A model generated the notes under the pieces. That model did not search any database and was not told where the DNA came from. It saw only the letters and a list, made by a program, of their open reading frames with translations. Position numbers and translations under genes: made by a program. From positions 2,578,761 to 2,642,760 of the forward strand of contig JANSYK010000001.1 in assembly GCA_024742485.1 (NCBI GenBank): DNA of 64,000 nucleotides. Direction: 5' to 3'. This DNA is from Alphaproteobacteria bacterium (lineage in GTDB: Bacteria; Pseudomonadota; Alphaproteobacteria; Rhizobiales; Rhizobiaceae). This document shows, in pieces, positions 53,468 to 62,606 of this stretch; position 1 is the stretch's first letter, and each line of letters begins with the position of its first letter.

Positions 53468-54256
53468 ATGGCGCTGGTCCCCAGAATAGGCTTTGATTCC
53501 GTCACGATGCGGTTCGGCGGCGTGGCGGCTGTCGATGACTGCAGCTTTGACATCCCGGCCGGCAAGATCACCGGGCTGATCGGACCGAACGGCGCGGGCA
53601 AGACGACGGCATTCAACGTCATCGCGGGCCTGCTCGCCCCGACGGAAGGCCGGGTGTTTCTGGATGGTGACGATATCACCGCGCTTCCCGATTTCCGAAG
53701 GCAGGCTTTGGGCCTCAGTCGCACCTTTCAACTGGCGCACGAATTCAGCCGGATGACGGTCATCGAAAACCTGATGGTCTCGGCCCGCAATGACATCGGC
53801 GAAAACATCTTCAACGCCGTGTTTCGACCATCCAGCTGCCTCGACCAGGAGCGCCAGGCCTTTGAAAAAGCGCAGCAAACGCTGGCCTTTCTGGAGATTG
53901 ACCAACTGGCCTACGAACTTGCCGGCAATCTGTCGGGCGGACAAAAAAAACTTCTGGAACTTGGCCGGGCGCTGATGCAGGAGCCACGGATCATTCTGCT
54001 GGACGAAATCGGTGCCGGGGTCAATCGCACCCTTCTGGGCAAAATCGCCGACAAGATCAAACAGCTCAATGAGGAACGGGGCTACACCTTCTGCCTGATC
54101 GAACACGATCTGGATTTTGTTGCGCGGCTGTGCCACGGGGTCATCGTCATGGCCCAGGGCAACGTGTTGATGACCGGGACCGTCAATGAGGTCCGGCGCG
54201 ATGAGCGCGTCATCGAAGCCTATTTCGGCGGCGGCAAATACCAGGACGCATCATGA
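53468..54256 (+). CDS. ABC transporter ATP-binding protein (LivG-type)
   Basis: 262 residues. Walker A GLIGPNGAGKTTAFN, LivG-specific RTFQLAHEF and NLMVSARN region, signature LSGGQKKLLELGRAL and H-loop LIEHDL. The Walker B reads IILLDEIGAGVN, with Ile where LivG proteins normally have Pro (DEP-x-AG), an uncommon but tolerable change. It overlaps the LivF-type gene by four bases. Energises uptake together with it in the cytoplasm. Confidence 0.92.
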   Translation: MALVPRIGFDSVTMRFGGVAAVDDCSFDIPAGKITGLIGPNGAGKTTAFNVIAGLLAPTEGRVFLDGDDITALPDFRRQALGLSRTFQLAHEFSRMTVIENLMVSARNDIGENIFNAVFRPSSCLDQERQAFEKAQQTLAFLEIDQLAYELAGNLSGGQKKLLELGRALMQEPRIILLDEIGAGVNRTLLGKIADKIKQLNEERGYTFCLIEHDLDFVARLCHGVIVMAQGNVLMTGTVNEVRRDERVIEAYFGGGKYQDAS

Positions 54257-54981
54257 GCCGGCGCGTGCTCGATGTTCAGGGTGTCAGTGCCGGTTACGGC
54301 CAACAGGCAATCATCACGAATATCAACCTGCATGTCGACGATCAGAGCATCACCGCGATTATCGGGCCGAACGGCGCTGGAAAGTCCACCTTGCTCAAGG
54401 CCGTGTTCGGCCTCAATCAGCATCTCGGTGGCGAAATCCTGTTCGACGGCCGGTCGATCTTCAACGCCCGAACGGCTGACCTCGTCCCGATGGGGATTTC
54501 AGCGGTGCCGCAAACCCACAACGTGTTTCCCTCACTCAGTGTCGAAGAGAATCTCGATATCGGCACATTTGCTGCGCCACCGCCGGATGCCAGGGCAACC
54601 AAGGCCAAAATCCTCGACCTGTTTCCAGATCTGAAGGAAAAACGCAGCCAACAGGCAGGCGAACTCTCCGGCGGTCAACGCCAGATGGTTGCGGTCGGAC
54701 GGGCCCTGATGAGCGACCCGAAGCTGATCCTGCTGGACGAGCCGACAGCCGGCCTGTCACCGGCCTATCTGGAAATCATATTCGACCTGTTGCTTCAGGT
54801 GCGCGACAGCGGTGTCGCCATCCTGATGGTTGAGCAAAACGCCAAACAGGCGTTGGCGATCGCTGATTTCGCCTATGTTCTGGTCAATGGCGAAAACGCC
54901 TATGAGGGAACAGGCGCGGATCTGCTTGCCAATGACGAGGTTCGCCGATCCTTCCTTGGCGGGAGCGCCGCCAATGATTGA
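54253..54981 (+). CDS. ABC transporter ATP-binding protein (LivF-type)
   Basis: 242 residues. Walker A AIIGPNGAGKSTLLKAVFGL, VPQTHNVFPSLSVEENL, signature LSGGQRQMVAVGRALMSDP, Walker B LILLDEPTAGLSPA and VEQNAKQAL after it, all as in LivF. Its last eight bases overlap the LivH-type permease start. Second ATPase of the importer. Confidence 0.94.
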   Translation: MSRRVLDVQGVSAGYGQQAIITNINLHVDDQSITAIIGPNGAGKSTLLKAVFGLNQHLGGEILFDGRSIFNARTADLVPMGISAVPQTHNVFPSLSVEENLDIGTFAAPPPDARATKAKILDLFPDLKEKRSQQAGELSGGQRQMVAVGRALMSDPKLILLDEPTAGLSPAYLEIIFDLLLQVRDSGVAILMVEQNAKQALAIADFAYVLVNGENAYEGTGADLLANDEVRRSFLGGSAAND

Positions 54982-55861
54982 CTTCATCAATTTTTATCTC
55001 ATTCCAGGTCTCACGCTTGGCAGCATCTATGCGCTCGGCGCCGTCGGCATCTCGATGATTTTCGGTATTCTGCGGTTCGCCCATTTCGCCCATGGGGACC
55101 TGATGACGGTTGGCGCCTACGCCGCGCTGACCGCTGTCTGGGTGCTTGGCATCCCGGCCCTGGCAGCGATACCGATCGCCATTGTCTTTACCTGTCTGGT
55201 TGCTCTGATGGCTGATCGGCTGTTTTACAAGCCGCTTCGTGACCTGCCGACCATTTACACTGTGATAGCCTCCTTTGGCGTGGCACTGATGTTGCGCTCG
55301 CTCGTCCAGACATTCTGGGGCACCGACAGCGAAGTCTATATGACCGGCTTTCAAAAACCGGTTGTCCTGTTCGACATCTTCCGTGTTGCGACACGCCACC
55401 TGCAGATCATCATCGCCACCGCGCTGCTGACGCTGGCGCTCCATCTGTTCCTCAGCCGAACCCAGATGGGCAAATCGATGCGGGCTGTGGCTGACGATCC
55501 GGCACTTGCCAGCGTCGCCGGGCTGGACACCGAACGGGTCATCCGCTGGACCTGGATCATCGGCGCGGGGCTTGCCGCGATTGCCGGTGTCTTTGTTGGC
55601 CTCGATACGGATGTCCACACCAATCTTGGCTGGAACCTGCTGCTGCCCATGTTCGCCGCTGCCCTTCTCGGCGGCATCGGAAAACCGCTTGGCGCCATTG
55701 CCGGCGGACTGATCATCGGCGTTGCCGAGGAAATCTGCACCTACCCGGTCTTTGGCGAAAGTCTCATCTCGCCCAGCTACAAGACCGCGATCGCCTTTGT
55801 CATCATGGTTCTGATCCTGATTTTCAGGCCACAGGGTCTCTTCAAGGGGAGGCTGATGTAA
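54974..55861 (+). CDS. ABC transporter permease (LivH-type)
   Basis: 295 residues, about eight membrane spans. LivH features: IPGLTLGSIYALGAVGISMIFGILRFAHFAHGDLM at the N-terminus and ALLGGIGKPLGAIAGGLIIGVAEE in the C-terminal half. ATG 54974 overlaps the ATPase stop and begins the family sequence; a longer upstream frame lies inside the ATPase gene. It ends TAATG, overlapping the next permease start by one base. Confidence 0.94.
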   Translation: MIDFINFYLIPGLTLGSIYALGAVGISMIFGILRFAHFAHGDLMTVGAYAALTAVWVLGIPALAAIPIAIVFTCLVALMADRLFYKPLRDLPTIYTVIASFGVALMLRSLVQTFWGTDSEVYMTGFQKPVVLFDIFRVATRHLQIIIATALLTLALHLFLSRTQMGKSMRAVADDPALASVAGLDTERVIRWTWIIGAGLAAIAGVFVGLDTDVHTNLGWNLLLPMFAAALLGGIGKPLGAIAGGLIIGVAEEICTYPVFGESLISPSYKTAIAFVIMVLILIFRPQGLFKGRLM

Positions 55862-56814
55862 TGGAACTCCCAGGCTTTGTGTTTTACTTCATCACCTTTT
55901 TCACCATGGGCGGGATTTACGCAATTCTGTGCCTCGCCCTGAACATGCAATGGGGGTTTGGCGGGCTTTTTAATGCCGGGATCGCCGGTTTTTATGCAAT
56001 CGGGGCCTACACCGGAGCAATTCTCACAGCCGCCGGATCCGACGACCATGTGGGTGGATTTGGCCTGCCGATTCTCATCGGGCTGGTCTGTGCCGGTATA
56101 GCATCTGGCATCGTCGGCTGGATGATCGCCCGCATCTGCGTCCGGCTCAAGGCCGACTATCTGGCGATGGCATCCATTGGCATTGCCGAGATCATTCGTT
56201 TGGCAATTGTCAATGAAGAGTGGCTGACCAATGGCAGCCTGGGCATTTCACGCATTCCGCGTCCGCTGGAATCTGTGTTTTCAGGCCGCCAGAGCGAAGT
56301 GTTTTTCGTGGTGTTCGTCTGGATCGTTGTCGCCGTGACCTTCCTGGTTGCGCGACGCCTGCAGGTCAGCCCCTGGGGCCGGGTCATGCGCGCCATCCGC
56401 GACAATGATGCCGCCGCCGCCTCCGTCGGCAAGGACGTGCAGCGCTTTCGTACCGAAACCTTTGTCGTCGGAGCGATCTTCATGGGTGTTGCCGGCGCGC
56501 TCAGCGCCCACTATTTCAAATTCTTCAGTCCGGATGCCACGGAACCGCTGCTGATCACGTTCCTTGCCTGGGTCATGCTGATCGCCGGCGGCAGCGGCAA
56601 CAATATCGGCGCGGTGGCGGGTGCCCTCGTGATCTGGGCGATCTGGTCGCTCACCGAAGTGGTCACGCAGCAACTGCCACCCGATTGGGCCACCCGCAGT
56701 TCCTATATCCGCATGCTGCTGGTCGGCCTATTGCTGCAATTTGTCCTGCAGCGTTTTCGCTCCGGCCTGTTTCCCGAAAAATCACCGAAACTGCGGGTCA
56801 GCGACGACCGCTGA
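55861..56814 (+). CDS. ABC transporter permease (LivM-type)
   Basis: 317 residues, second permease of the importer. LivM features: GGIYAILCLALNMQWGFGGLFNAGIAGFYAIGAY, LKADYLAMASIGIAEIIRL and SPWGRVMRAIRDNDAAAASVGKDV (the cytoplasmic coupling region). Last gene of the kynureninase-like/ABC operon; a convergent glycosyltransferase gene ends 36 bases downstream. Confidence 0.94.
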   Translation: MELPGFVFYFITFFTMGGIYAILCLALNMQWGFGGLFNAGIAGFYAIGAYTGAILTAAGSDDHVGGFGLPILIGLVCAGIASGIVGWMIARICVRLKADYLAMASIGIAEIIRLAIVNEEWLTNGSLGISRIPRPLESVFSGRQSEVFFVVFVWIVVAVTFLVARRLQVSPWGRVMRAIRDNDAAAASVGKDVQRFRTETFVVGAIFMGVAGALSAHYFKFFSPDATEPLLITFLAWVMLIAGGSGNNIGAVAGALVIWAIWSLTEVVTQQLPPDWATRSSYIRMLLVGLLLQFVLQRFRSGLFPEKSPKLRVSDDR

Positions 56815-56850
56815 TCCATGGCCTCCCGGATCTGACCGGTTTTTCGATGG

Positions 56851-57933
56851 TCAGGCGTGCGGTTTCCTTGCACTCGCCGCGTCCCGCTCATCCCTTTCAA
56901 CGGGCACCGGACCTGGCATCACCTCTTCAGCATCGTCAGGTGCCATCGGCCGGTCCTCCTGATCGCCGAGAGCCGATCGGTTGCCAGGATCGTCCAGTTT
57001 GCGGTTCAGTTTTCGCACATTCTCAACAGTTGCCTCCAGCAATCGGCGGTTTGTTGCAATGGCATCAGCCAGAAGGGCAAGAACGAAAGTGACATATCCC
57101 AACGTGATGAACACGCCGCCAAGAACAAGTGACTGTATCCTTCCGTCGGTGTCCCCCATCACAAAATAGACAAGAAACCGAACCACCGGAATGACACCAA
57201 TCAGAAACAGGAGCAGGCTGACAATCGAAAACACACGCAATGAACGGTACATCGTAAAGCTACGCACGATCGTAACCGACTGTTTCTTCAGGAAACCCAG
57301 AAGGCTCTTGGACAGCCTGGAATCACGAGTCTTCGGATTGGTGTCGACCGGTACGGAAACAACGGTCTTGCGTTGGGACCTGGCCTGTATCAGCGTCTCC
57401 ACAGTGTAGCTGAAATCCGAAAAGACATTGATACCGAGTGCTGCTTCGCGGCTATAGGCGCGAAATCCTGAAACCGCATCACCAACGGCAAGTCCGGTCA
57501 GGTTTCTCACCATTGCACTGCCCATGCGTTGCATCAATTTCTTGGAGGGCGAGAAGTGGCTGATGCTGTCGGTGTTGCGATCCCCGATGACAATGTCGGC
57601 CCGTCCCTGCAGGATTGGTTGAACCAGATCAGGGATCGAGCGACCTGCATATTGATTGTCGCCGTCAGTGTTGACGATGATATCCGCACCGCGTTCAAGA
57701 CACGCATCAATGCCCTTTGCGAAACTTCGCGCCAAGCCCTTGTTGGTGGTGTTTGAAACAATATGGTCAACGCCGGCCTGATGGGCGACTTCCACTGTTC
57801 CATCGGTGGAGCCATCATCGATCACCAGGATTTCTACGACATCGATATTGTCGATGATCTTTGGAATGTCGGCGACCGTCTGGGCCAGTGTCGCCTCTTC
57901 ATTATAGCAAGGGATTTGAACGATGAGTTTCAT
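56851..57933 (-). CDS. GT2 glycosyltransferase, dolichol/polyprenyl-phosphate sugar synthase-like
   Basis: 360 residues. GT-A fold motifs: VQIPCYNEEATLAQTV, ILVIDDGSTDGTVEVA, and NTDGDNQYAG (DxD), followed by DIVIGDRNTD and a GDAVSGFRAYSREAAL acceptor-side region. Two C-terminal spans (VFSIVSLLLFLIGVIPVVRFLVYF; GGVFITLGYVTFVLALLADAI) as in DPM1/ArnC-like enzymes that load a sugar on a lipid carrier. ATG 57933 has GGTGGGGA upstream. The lipid-linked sugar could serve the GT-C-like protein encoded next to it. Confidence 0.9.
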   Translation of the reverse strand: MKLIVQIPCYNEEATLAQTVADIPKIIDNIDVVEILVIDDGSTDGTVEVAHQAGVDHIVSNTTNKGLARSFAKGIDACLERGADIIVNTDGDNQYAGRSIPDLVQPILQGRADIVIGDRNTDSISHFSPSKKLMQRMGSAMVRNLTGLAVGDAVSGFRAYSREAALGINVFSDFSYTVETLIQARSQRKTVVSVPVDTNPKTRDSRLSKSLLGFLKKQSVTIVRSFTMYRSLRVFSIVSLLLFLIGVIPVVRFLVYFVMGDTDGRIQSLVLGGVFITLGYVTFVLALLADAIATNRRLLEATVENVRKLNRKLDDPGNRSALGDQEDRPMAPDDAEEVMPGPVPVERDERDAASARKPHA

Positions 57934-58125
57934 GACATATCCCCACCTTGGACGGCACAAGGCGGCACCAGTCCTCCTGGCGGCAGGAGCCAAAAAAGGC
58001 GATCACCTGCACCGCCACAAGTGACCCAATTGATTTTTATTGTCAACTTCACACGCCTGTCAGACAGGAGTCACATATCAGGTCTGCTCCGACCCATACC
58101 CGGATAGTATTCTACAACCCGACAA

Positions 58126-60267
58126 TTACTTGGGCATTGTAACCTCGTACCCCAGAACCTGAATATCATTCGCCGCTTCGACCCAAAGCCGGATCTCCAG
58201 ATCGCTCACGATTGATGGAAGGACAATTTTTCCTTTGGCCAAAAGACCTTCCTCACCGCTGGTACTCTGCAACGGAAACTTGGCGTGGATCGTTCCACCA
58301 CCGCTGGATACAATATCGATCCATGCACCGCTGACGTTATCGGCAATTCCGAAAACCTCGAATGCGAAGGTGCCGGGACGAACAAGAATGTATGGCCCAT
58401 AAAACAGAAATCCTTCACTGCCGGTTGCGACCAGCCGATCACCCGACAACCGGCCCGCCTGGACAAAAGGCGACAAATCGTCTGGAGCCATGTGATACAC
58501 GGCGCGATCTTCGACCTCACCCGGTTGGTGCTGCAGGAAAAAGGTGCCGTAGGGTTTGGCTTCAAACGGTTGCGGCCACTGTTTTGCATAAACCCGGAGC
58601 CCCGTTTTGGTCTCCATTGCCACCTGGACCGCACCAAGTGACGAAAGTACCTCGGCATCGTGAAACGTCAGATAAAAGCCGTCGCAATCGGCAAACCAGT
58701 CACTCGGAGACATGCGTTGGTAGCGATAATCATGAAGGTAATAGGAGTAGAGTTTGAACCGCTCGCGACCCAGCTGGTACCGGCGGTCCTTTGGGCGCGA
58801 GCCAAGACCGATGCAGGATCCAGGCGCCTGATAATCTCTGACAAACGTCTGTAGGCCCGTCGGCGTGCTCGTGGTGCGAAACGAGCCATGATGCCAGTCG
58901 ATTTGCGCATGGATACAGACGCCAAATGAGATCAGCAACGCAACCATCTGAACTGGTCGCGGCATGAGAACCGCAATCGCGCTGCCTGCCGCTCCAATCG
59001 CAAACCACCACGGTACACCCTCAACCCTCGAGATCAATGCGGGCCAGAATCCCGATACATTGATCATGTTCAACCAGGTATTGGTGAAGCCGGAAAGTGA
59101 AAACAGAACGATGAATGAAATGATGATGCAGGATGAAACGAGTATATTCGCACGTCGGTCCATCCGGGAGAGAAGCGAAACAAAAAGCAGTGGCGCAAGC
59201 ACGCCTTCCAGGTACCGCCCGTAAAACCAGTTGTTCAGCGCGGAACCGTGGCCATTTCCGAAAAACGCGGAAACCATGCAGACCAGAAAAAGGAAGGAAA
59301 ACAAGAGGAAGACATGGAAAGACAGGTTCACGTTTTCCATCGACCCGCGCTTGAGATCGGCCTTGACCCGCATCACGATGGCATACACACCCGCCATCGC
59401 TATCGAAAGCGTTGAAATGATCACGTAGGAGGCTTGCCCAAGAAGACGGGTAACAAATTCAAGTAAACCTGATGGATGGAGCAGTGTCAGCAGTCTGTTT
59501 GAGATCGTCGGATAATGGCTCCTGGGTGCAAATCCGTCGGGCGTCATGGCAAGCATGACCGACGGATGCAGCACCATCTTGTAGAGGACGATCATCAGGC
59601 CGGCAACGATAAGGCCAAGCAGGACCGGACCAAGCGCTCTTCGGTCATGAAGGACGACGATGATCTCGACAACGGCCAGTCCAGCCGCCACGGCCAATGC
59701 CGTCGGATGGATCCAGTAGAGAAACCCGACAAGCCCCCCTGTAAGCAGTTGACCCGAATATGACGTCATTGAAAAGCGCAGAACCGCAAGACAGCACAAG
59801 AGGAACACAAACACGAAGGCCGGCTGGGAAAAGGAATAGCCGCTCATGATGGGATAGGCCGGATAGGCCGCCGTCATCAACACAAGAAAAAATCGCAGCA
59901 GTCGATTTGCGCAGAATGTTTCCCCGATGAGATAAAGCACTGAAAACGCAGCTGAAAATATCAGGGCGTTGGTGACGAGCACCGACTTCCAAATGACTGC
60001 CGGATCAGAAAAAAGCAGGTAACTCGGCACCAGGAAGAGCGAATAGCCGAAATGGTAGCTGGTTGCCCCGTCAATGTGGCGACCGGCAAAAAAGGCTGCG
60101 CTTGAAAGGTATCCGATTTCGTCGCTCAGATAGGTCGGGCCGATAAACTGCCAGTTCAACAACAGATAAGACGTGGTTATCGCCACACACAGCGTGGCAA
60201 TATCCCACCATCTGCCGCCATGGCTGACATCGCTTGCCGGAGACAGGCCGGCATCCGTCACGCTCAT
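58126..60267 (-). CDS. large polytopic membrane protein, GT-C-type glycosyltransferase candidate
   Basis: 713 residues with about eleven N-terminal spans and a ~250-residue C-terminal soluble part. An acidic motif in the first outside loop, PTYLSDEIGYLSSAAFFAG (Asp/Glu at ~48-49), followed by HFGYSLFLVPSYLLF, fits GT-C lipid-sugar-dependent glycosyltransferases such as ArnT/PMT-like proteins. The C-terminal part (after residue ~600) has a beta-rich look. No exact family is recognised. It lies between two lipid-phosphate-sugar synthase-like genes, which supports a role in transferring a lipid-linked sugar outside the membrane. Confidence 0.75.
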   Translation of the reverse strand: MSVTDAGLSPASDVSHGGRWWDIATLCVAITTSYLLLNWQFIGPTYLSDEIGYLSSAAFFAGRHIDGATSYHFGYSLFLVPSYLLFSDPAVIWKSVLVTNALIFSAAFSVLYLIGETFCANRLLRFFLVLMTAAYPAYPIMSGYSFSQPAFVFVFLLCCLAVLRFSMTSYSGQLLTGGLVGFLYWIHPTALAVAAGLAVVEIIVVLHDRRALGPVLLGLIVAGLMIVLYKMVLHPSVMLAMTPDGFAPRSHYPTISNRLLTLLHPSGLLEFVTRLLGQASYVIISTLSIAMAGVYAIVMRVKADLKRGSMENVNLSFHVFLLFSFLFLVCMVSAFFGNGHGSALNNWFYGRYLEGVLAPLLFVSLLSRMDRRANILVSSCIIISFIVLFSLSGFTNTWLNMINVSGFWPALISRVEGVPWWFAIGAAGSAIAVLMPRPVQMVALLISFGVCIHAQIDWHHGSFRTTSTPTGLQTFVRDYQAPGSCIGLGSRPKDRRYQLGRERFKLYSYYLHDYRYQRMSPSDWFADCDGFYLTFHDAEVLSSLGAVQVAMETKTGLRVYAKQWPQPFEAKPYGTFFLQHQPGEVEDRAVYHMAPDDLSPFVQAGRLSGDRLVATGSEGFLFYGPYILVRPGTFAFEVFGIADNVSGAWIDIVSSGGGTIHAKFPLQSTSGEEGLLAKGKIVLPSIVSDLEIRLWVEAANDIQVLGYEVTMPK

Positions 60268-60405
60268 GGTGCAACCCCGTTGGCCAGGCAGGAGAGCTCA
60301 TTTTGCCGACGGTCACAAAACAGGAACCCGCGGGCCGACGATTTCGGGGACGTTATGCAGAAAGGGTAATCTTGCAAACAGCGCTCCCGGCAACATTGTG
60401 AGACA

Positions 60406-61554
60406 TCATCTCACGGGAACGTCAAGCAGTGCAGCGAGAAACGCGATCAGCACAGATTGAATCCCGATGGCCAGCACCGTAACCGAAAGAAGCAGAACAC
60501 GCAGCAAAAACGCATACTCCAATGGCCCGAATCCAACCGACGCCCATTGCAGGACGCACCAGACGATACCGCCCGCCCCACACAGAGAAATCAGGCTAGA
60601 ACCGACCAGAACCCTGCCAAATGTCAGCGCATCGACAAAACCGGTAAACCTGGAGGTACGCGGGATCAATCCATGGGACGCCGCGAACCGCCTTGCAATT
60701 ATGGCAAATCCGATAGCCTGTATTCCGATCAATATGGCAAAACAGGCCAAAACAAATGTATGGGTGTCAAATCCGACGTCGCCAACATAAACGGCACCCG
60801 GCAACAAAAGGCTCGCGATCAAGACGCCGAACAGGATCAAGGCCAGACCGGGATAGAGAAAGGCCCAGCGTGGACTGTAGATCAACAGAAAACTCAAATG
60901 CCGCCACCCGTCACTCCAGGTGTTCAGATGGGGCGCACGAGACCGCCCGTCGGAACGAAGCACGGTCGGCACCTCGCTGATATGAAAACCGCTCAGAGCC
61001 GCAACGACAATCATTTCCGATGCGAACTCCATTCCGGTGGTGCGCAGGGTCAATGTCTTGAAACGGTCGCGGTTGATCCCCCGCAATCCGCAATGAAAAT
61101 CACCGATCTTGATCTTGAAAAACAACCGCCCCAGGAAGCTGAGCACCGGATTTCCCAGATATCTGTGAAGCGGCGGCATCGCACCCGGCGCGATACCGCC
61201 CTTGAACCGGTTGCCGATCACAAGGTCAGCACCCTGCCTCAATGAAATCAGAAACGGCAACAGGGCCGTAAAATCATAGGAATCGTCAGCATCCCCCATG
61301 ATGACGTAGCGACCTCGCGCCGCTGCTATCCCGGCGATTAGGGCCGCGCCATATCCCATGGTCTCGGCATGTACAACCCGTGCGCCGGCCGCCTCGGCAA
61401 TGGCCACGGAGTCGTCCGTCGATCCATTGTCCGAGACCAGGACTTCAGCCGAAATTGTATTCGCTTCAATGAACTGCTGGGCATCACCGATGCACTTGGC
61501 AAGAGTCTCCGCCTCATTCAGGCAGGGCATCAGTATTGTTAGTTCGAGAGACAC
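60406..61554 (-). CDS. GT2 glycosyltransferase with C-terminal membrane spans
   Basis: 382 residues from GTG 61554 (the frame is open to GTG 61587). Motifs: LTILMPCLNEAETLAKCI, VLVSDNGSTDDSVAIAEAAGA, YVIMGDADDSYDFTALL (DxD) and GDFHCGLRGINRDRF. Four C-terminal spans follow, as in polyprenyl-phosphate glucose/mannose synthases and GtrB-like proteins. With the GT-C-like and the other GT2 gene it forms a probable surface-glycan or glycolipid set. Confidence 0.9.
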   Translation of the reverse strand: MSLELTILMPCLNEAETLAKCIGDAQQFIEANTISAEVLVSDNGSTDDSVAIAEAAGARVVHAETMGYGAALIAGIAAARGRYVIMGDADDSYDFTALLPFLISLRQGADLVIGNRFKGGIAPGAMPPLHRYLGNPVLSFLGRLFFKIKIGDFHCGLRGINRDRFKTLTLRTTGMEFASEMIVVAALSGFHISEVPTVLRSDGRSRAPHLNTWSDGWRHLSFLLIYSPRWAFLYPGLALILFGVLIASLLLPGAVYVGDVGFDTHTFVLACFAILIGIQAIGFAIIARRFAASHGLIPRTSRFTGFVDALTFGRVLVGSSLISLCGAGGIVWCVLQWASVGFGPLEYAFLLRVLLLSVTVLAIGIQSVLIAFLAALLDVPVR

Positions 61555-61703
61555 CGTCCCAGCCTGCCCCACACCGCTCCGTACCACTGCACATTAGGGT
61601 GTTTTCACGCCTGAGTCCCCACAATTCCGCTTGGGGCATTCCACTACCTGGCTTGGATCAATGCTTGGTTGCAGACACAGCCGGTTGAATGTCACATCCC
61701 GGT

Positions 61704-62378
61704 CTAACGGTTTACGATCAGCTTGAGCGCATCATCGTAACTGATGTGTTCACGCACCATGTGGCGAATTCGGTCCCTGAGCTTGACGCGCATGCGACCA
61801 ACGGAAGTTTGGCTCTCCCGGGCGGTTGAGACAATCGCCTCGACATCCGGAGGGGAAACCATTGCATCAACGCCAATTCCACGCAGCAGAATCTGCGCGG
61901 AAGCCACTCTCTCCTTCGGATCCGCCAATGTTTCGAAGCGCATGTGCAAACGCGGTCTGTGCGCCATGGATCGGTAGATGTGGATCAGCGAAAGATAGGA
62001 ATCAATGGAGGACGAAACCTGTCGGCGAATGGTTTTATCGAGGCTGAAGCGCCTGCGGGACACAATTCTGTATACGTGTGAGCTGATGGCTTCCAGCGGA
62101 TCACGCGTGATCAGCAACAGGCCGGCCCGCCCGTCAAGTGCTCTGTCATGGGCGTGAAATTCTCGCGCAAAGTGCGACTTGTAACCGATCGGCCGATGGT
62201 CGAAGACCTTGATCGCTCCGCTCTGCAGATTGGGACGCCGCAGATAGATCGGCTGATCGCGCAACACGGATTCAGGACAACCGATGGTCGGTCGGTGGCT
62301 GTAGCCCTCAATGATTGCACGGGCAAGATGGTTGCCGCTGCGTGGGTAGGAGATGATATGCCAGGGAAGGGTGTCCAT
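61704..62378 (-). CDS. sulfotransferase-family protein
   Basis: 224 residues. The PAPS 5'-phosphosulfate loop is HIISYPRSGNHLARAIIEG and the 3'-phosphate region is LLLITRDPLEAISSHVYR, both near the expected spacing. It would move sulfate from PAPS to a hydroxyl or amino group of a glycan or lipid. It is shorter than many sulfotransferases (~250-300) but complete at both ends. Location beside glycosyltransferase genes suggests a sulfated envelope glycolipid or polysaccharide. ATG 62378 has only a weak ribosome-binding site. Confidence 0.82.
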   Translation of the reverse strand: MDTLPWHIISYPRSGNHLARAIIEGYSHRPTIGCPESVLRDQPIYLRRPNLQSGAIKVFDHRPIGYKSHFAREFHAHDRALDGRAGLLLITRDPLEAISSHVYRIVSRRRFSLDKTIRRQVSSSIDSYLSLIHIYRSMAHRPRLHMRFETLADPKERVASAQILLRGIGVDAMVSPPDVEAIVSTARESQTSVGRMRVKLRDRIRHMVREHISYDDALKLIVNR

Positions 62379-62606
62379 TCGGATCGTTCAGGTTGTGCGA
62401 ACAATGCGATTGGACGGCTCTACTAGGCCGCGCTACCCCATTGACGCTTTGCAACACCCTTGGTGGCTAGTTTTAGCAAATTTTGCAGTGCAATCAAGCC
62501 GGTCTTCCTGACGCCCGAGCATGATACGCCACATGCTGTCCGTCAAACCGACAAACTGCCAAGGTGAGGGTTCAGTTGAATTTGTGATCGTCAACACTGC
62601 ACGTTA

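Noticed and set aside
60398..60414. GTGAGA/TCTCAC hairpin at the end of the GT2 gene
   Set aside because: Six-base stem overlapping the stop codon and no T-tract; too weak to call a terminator.
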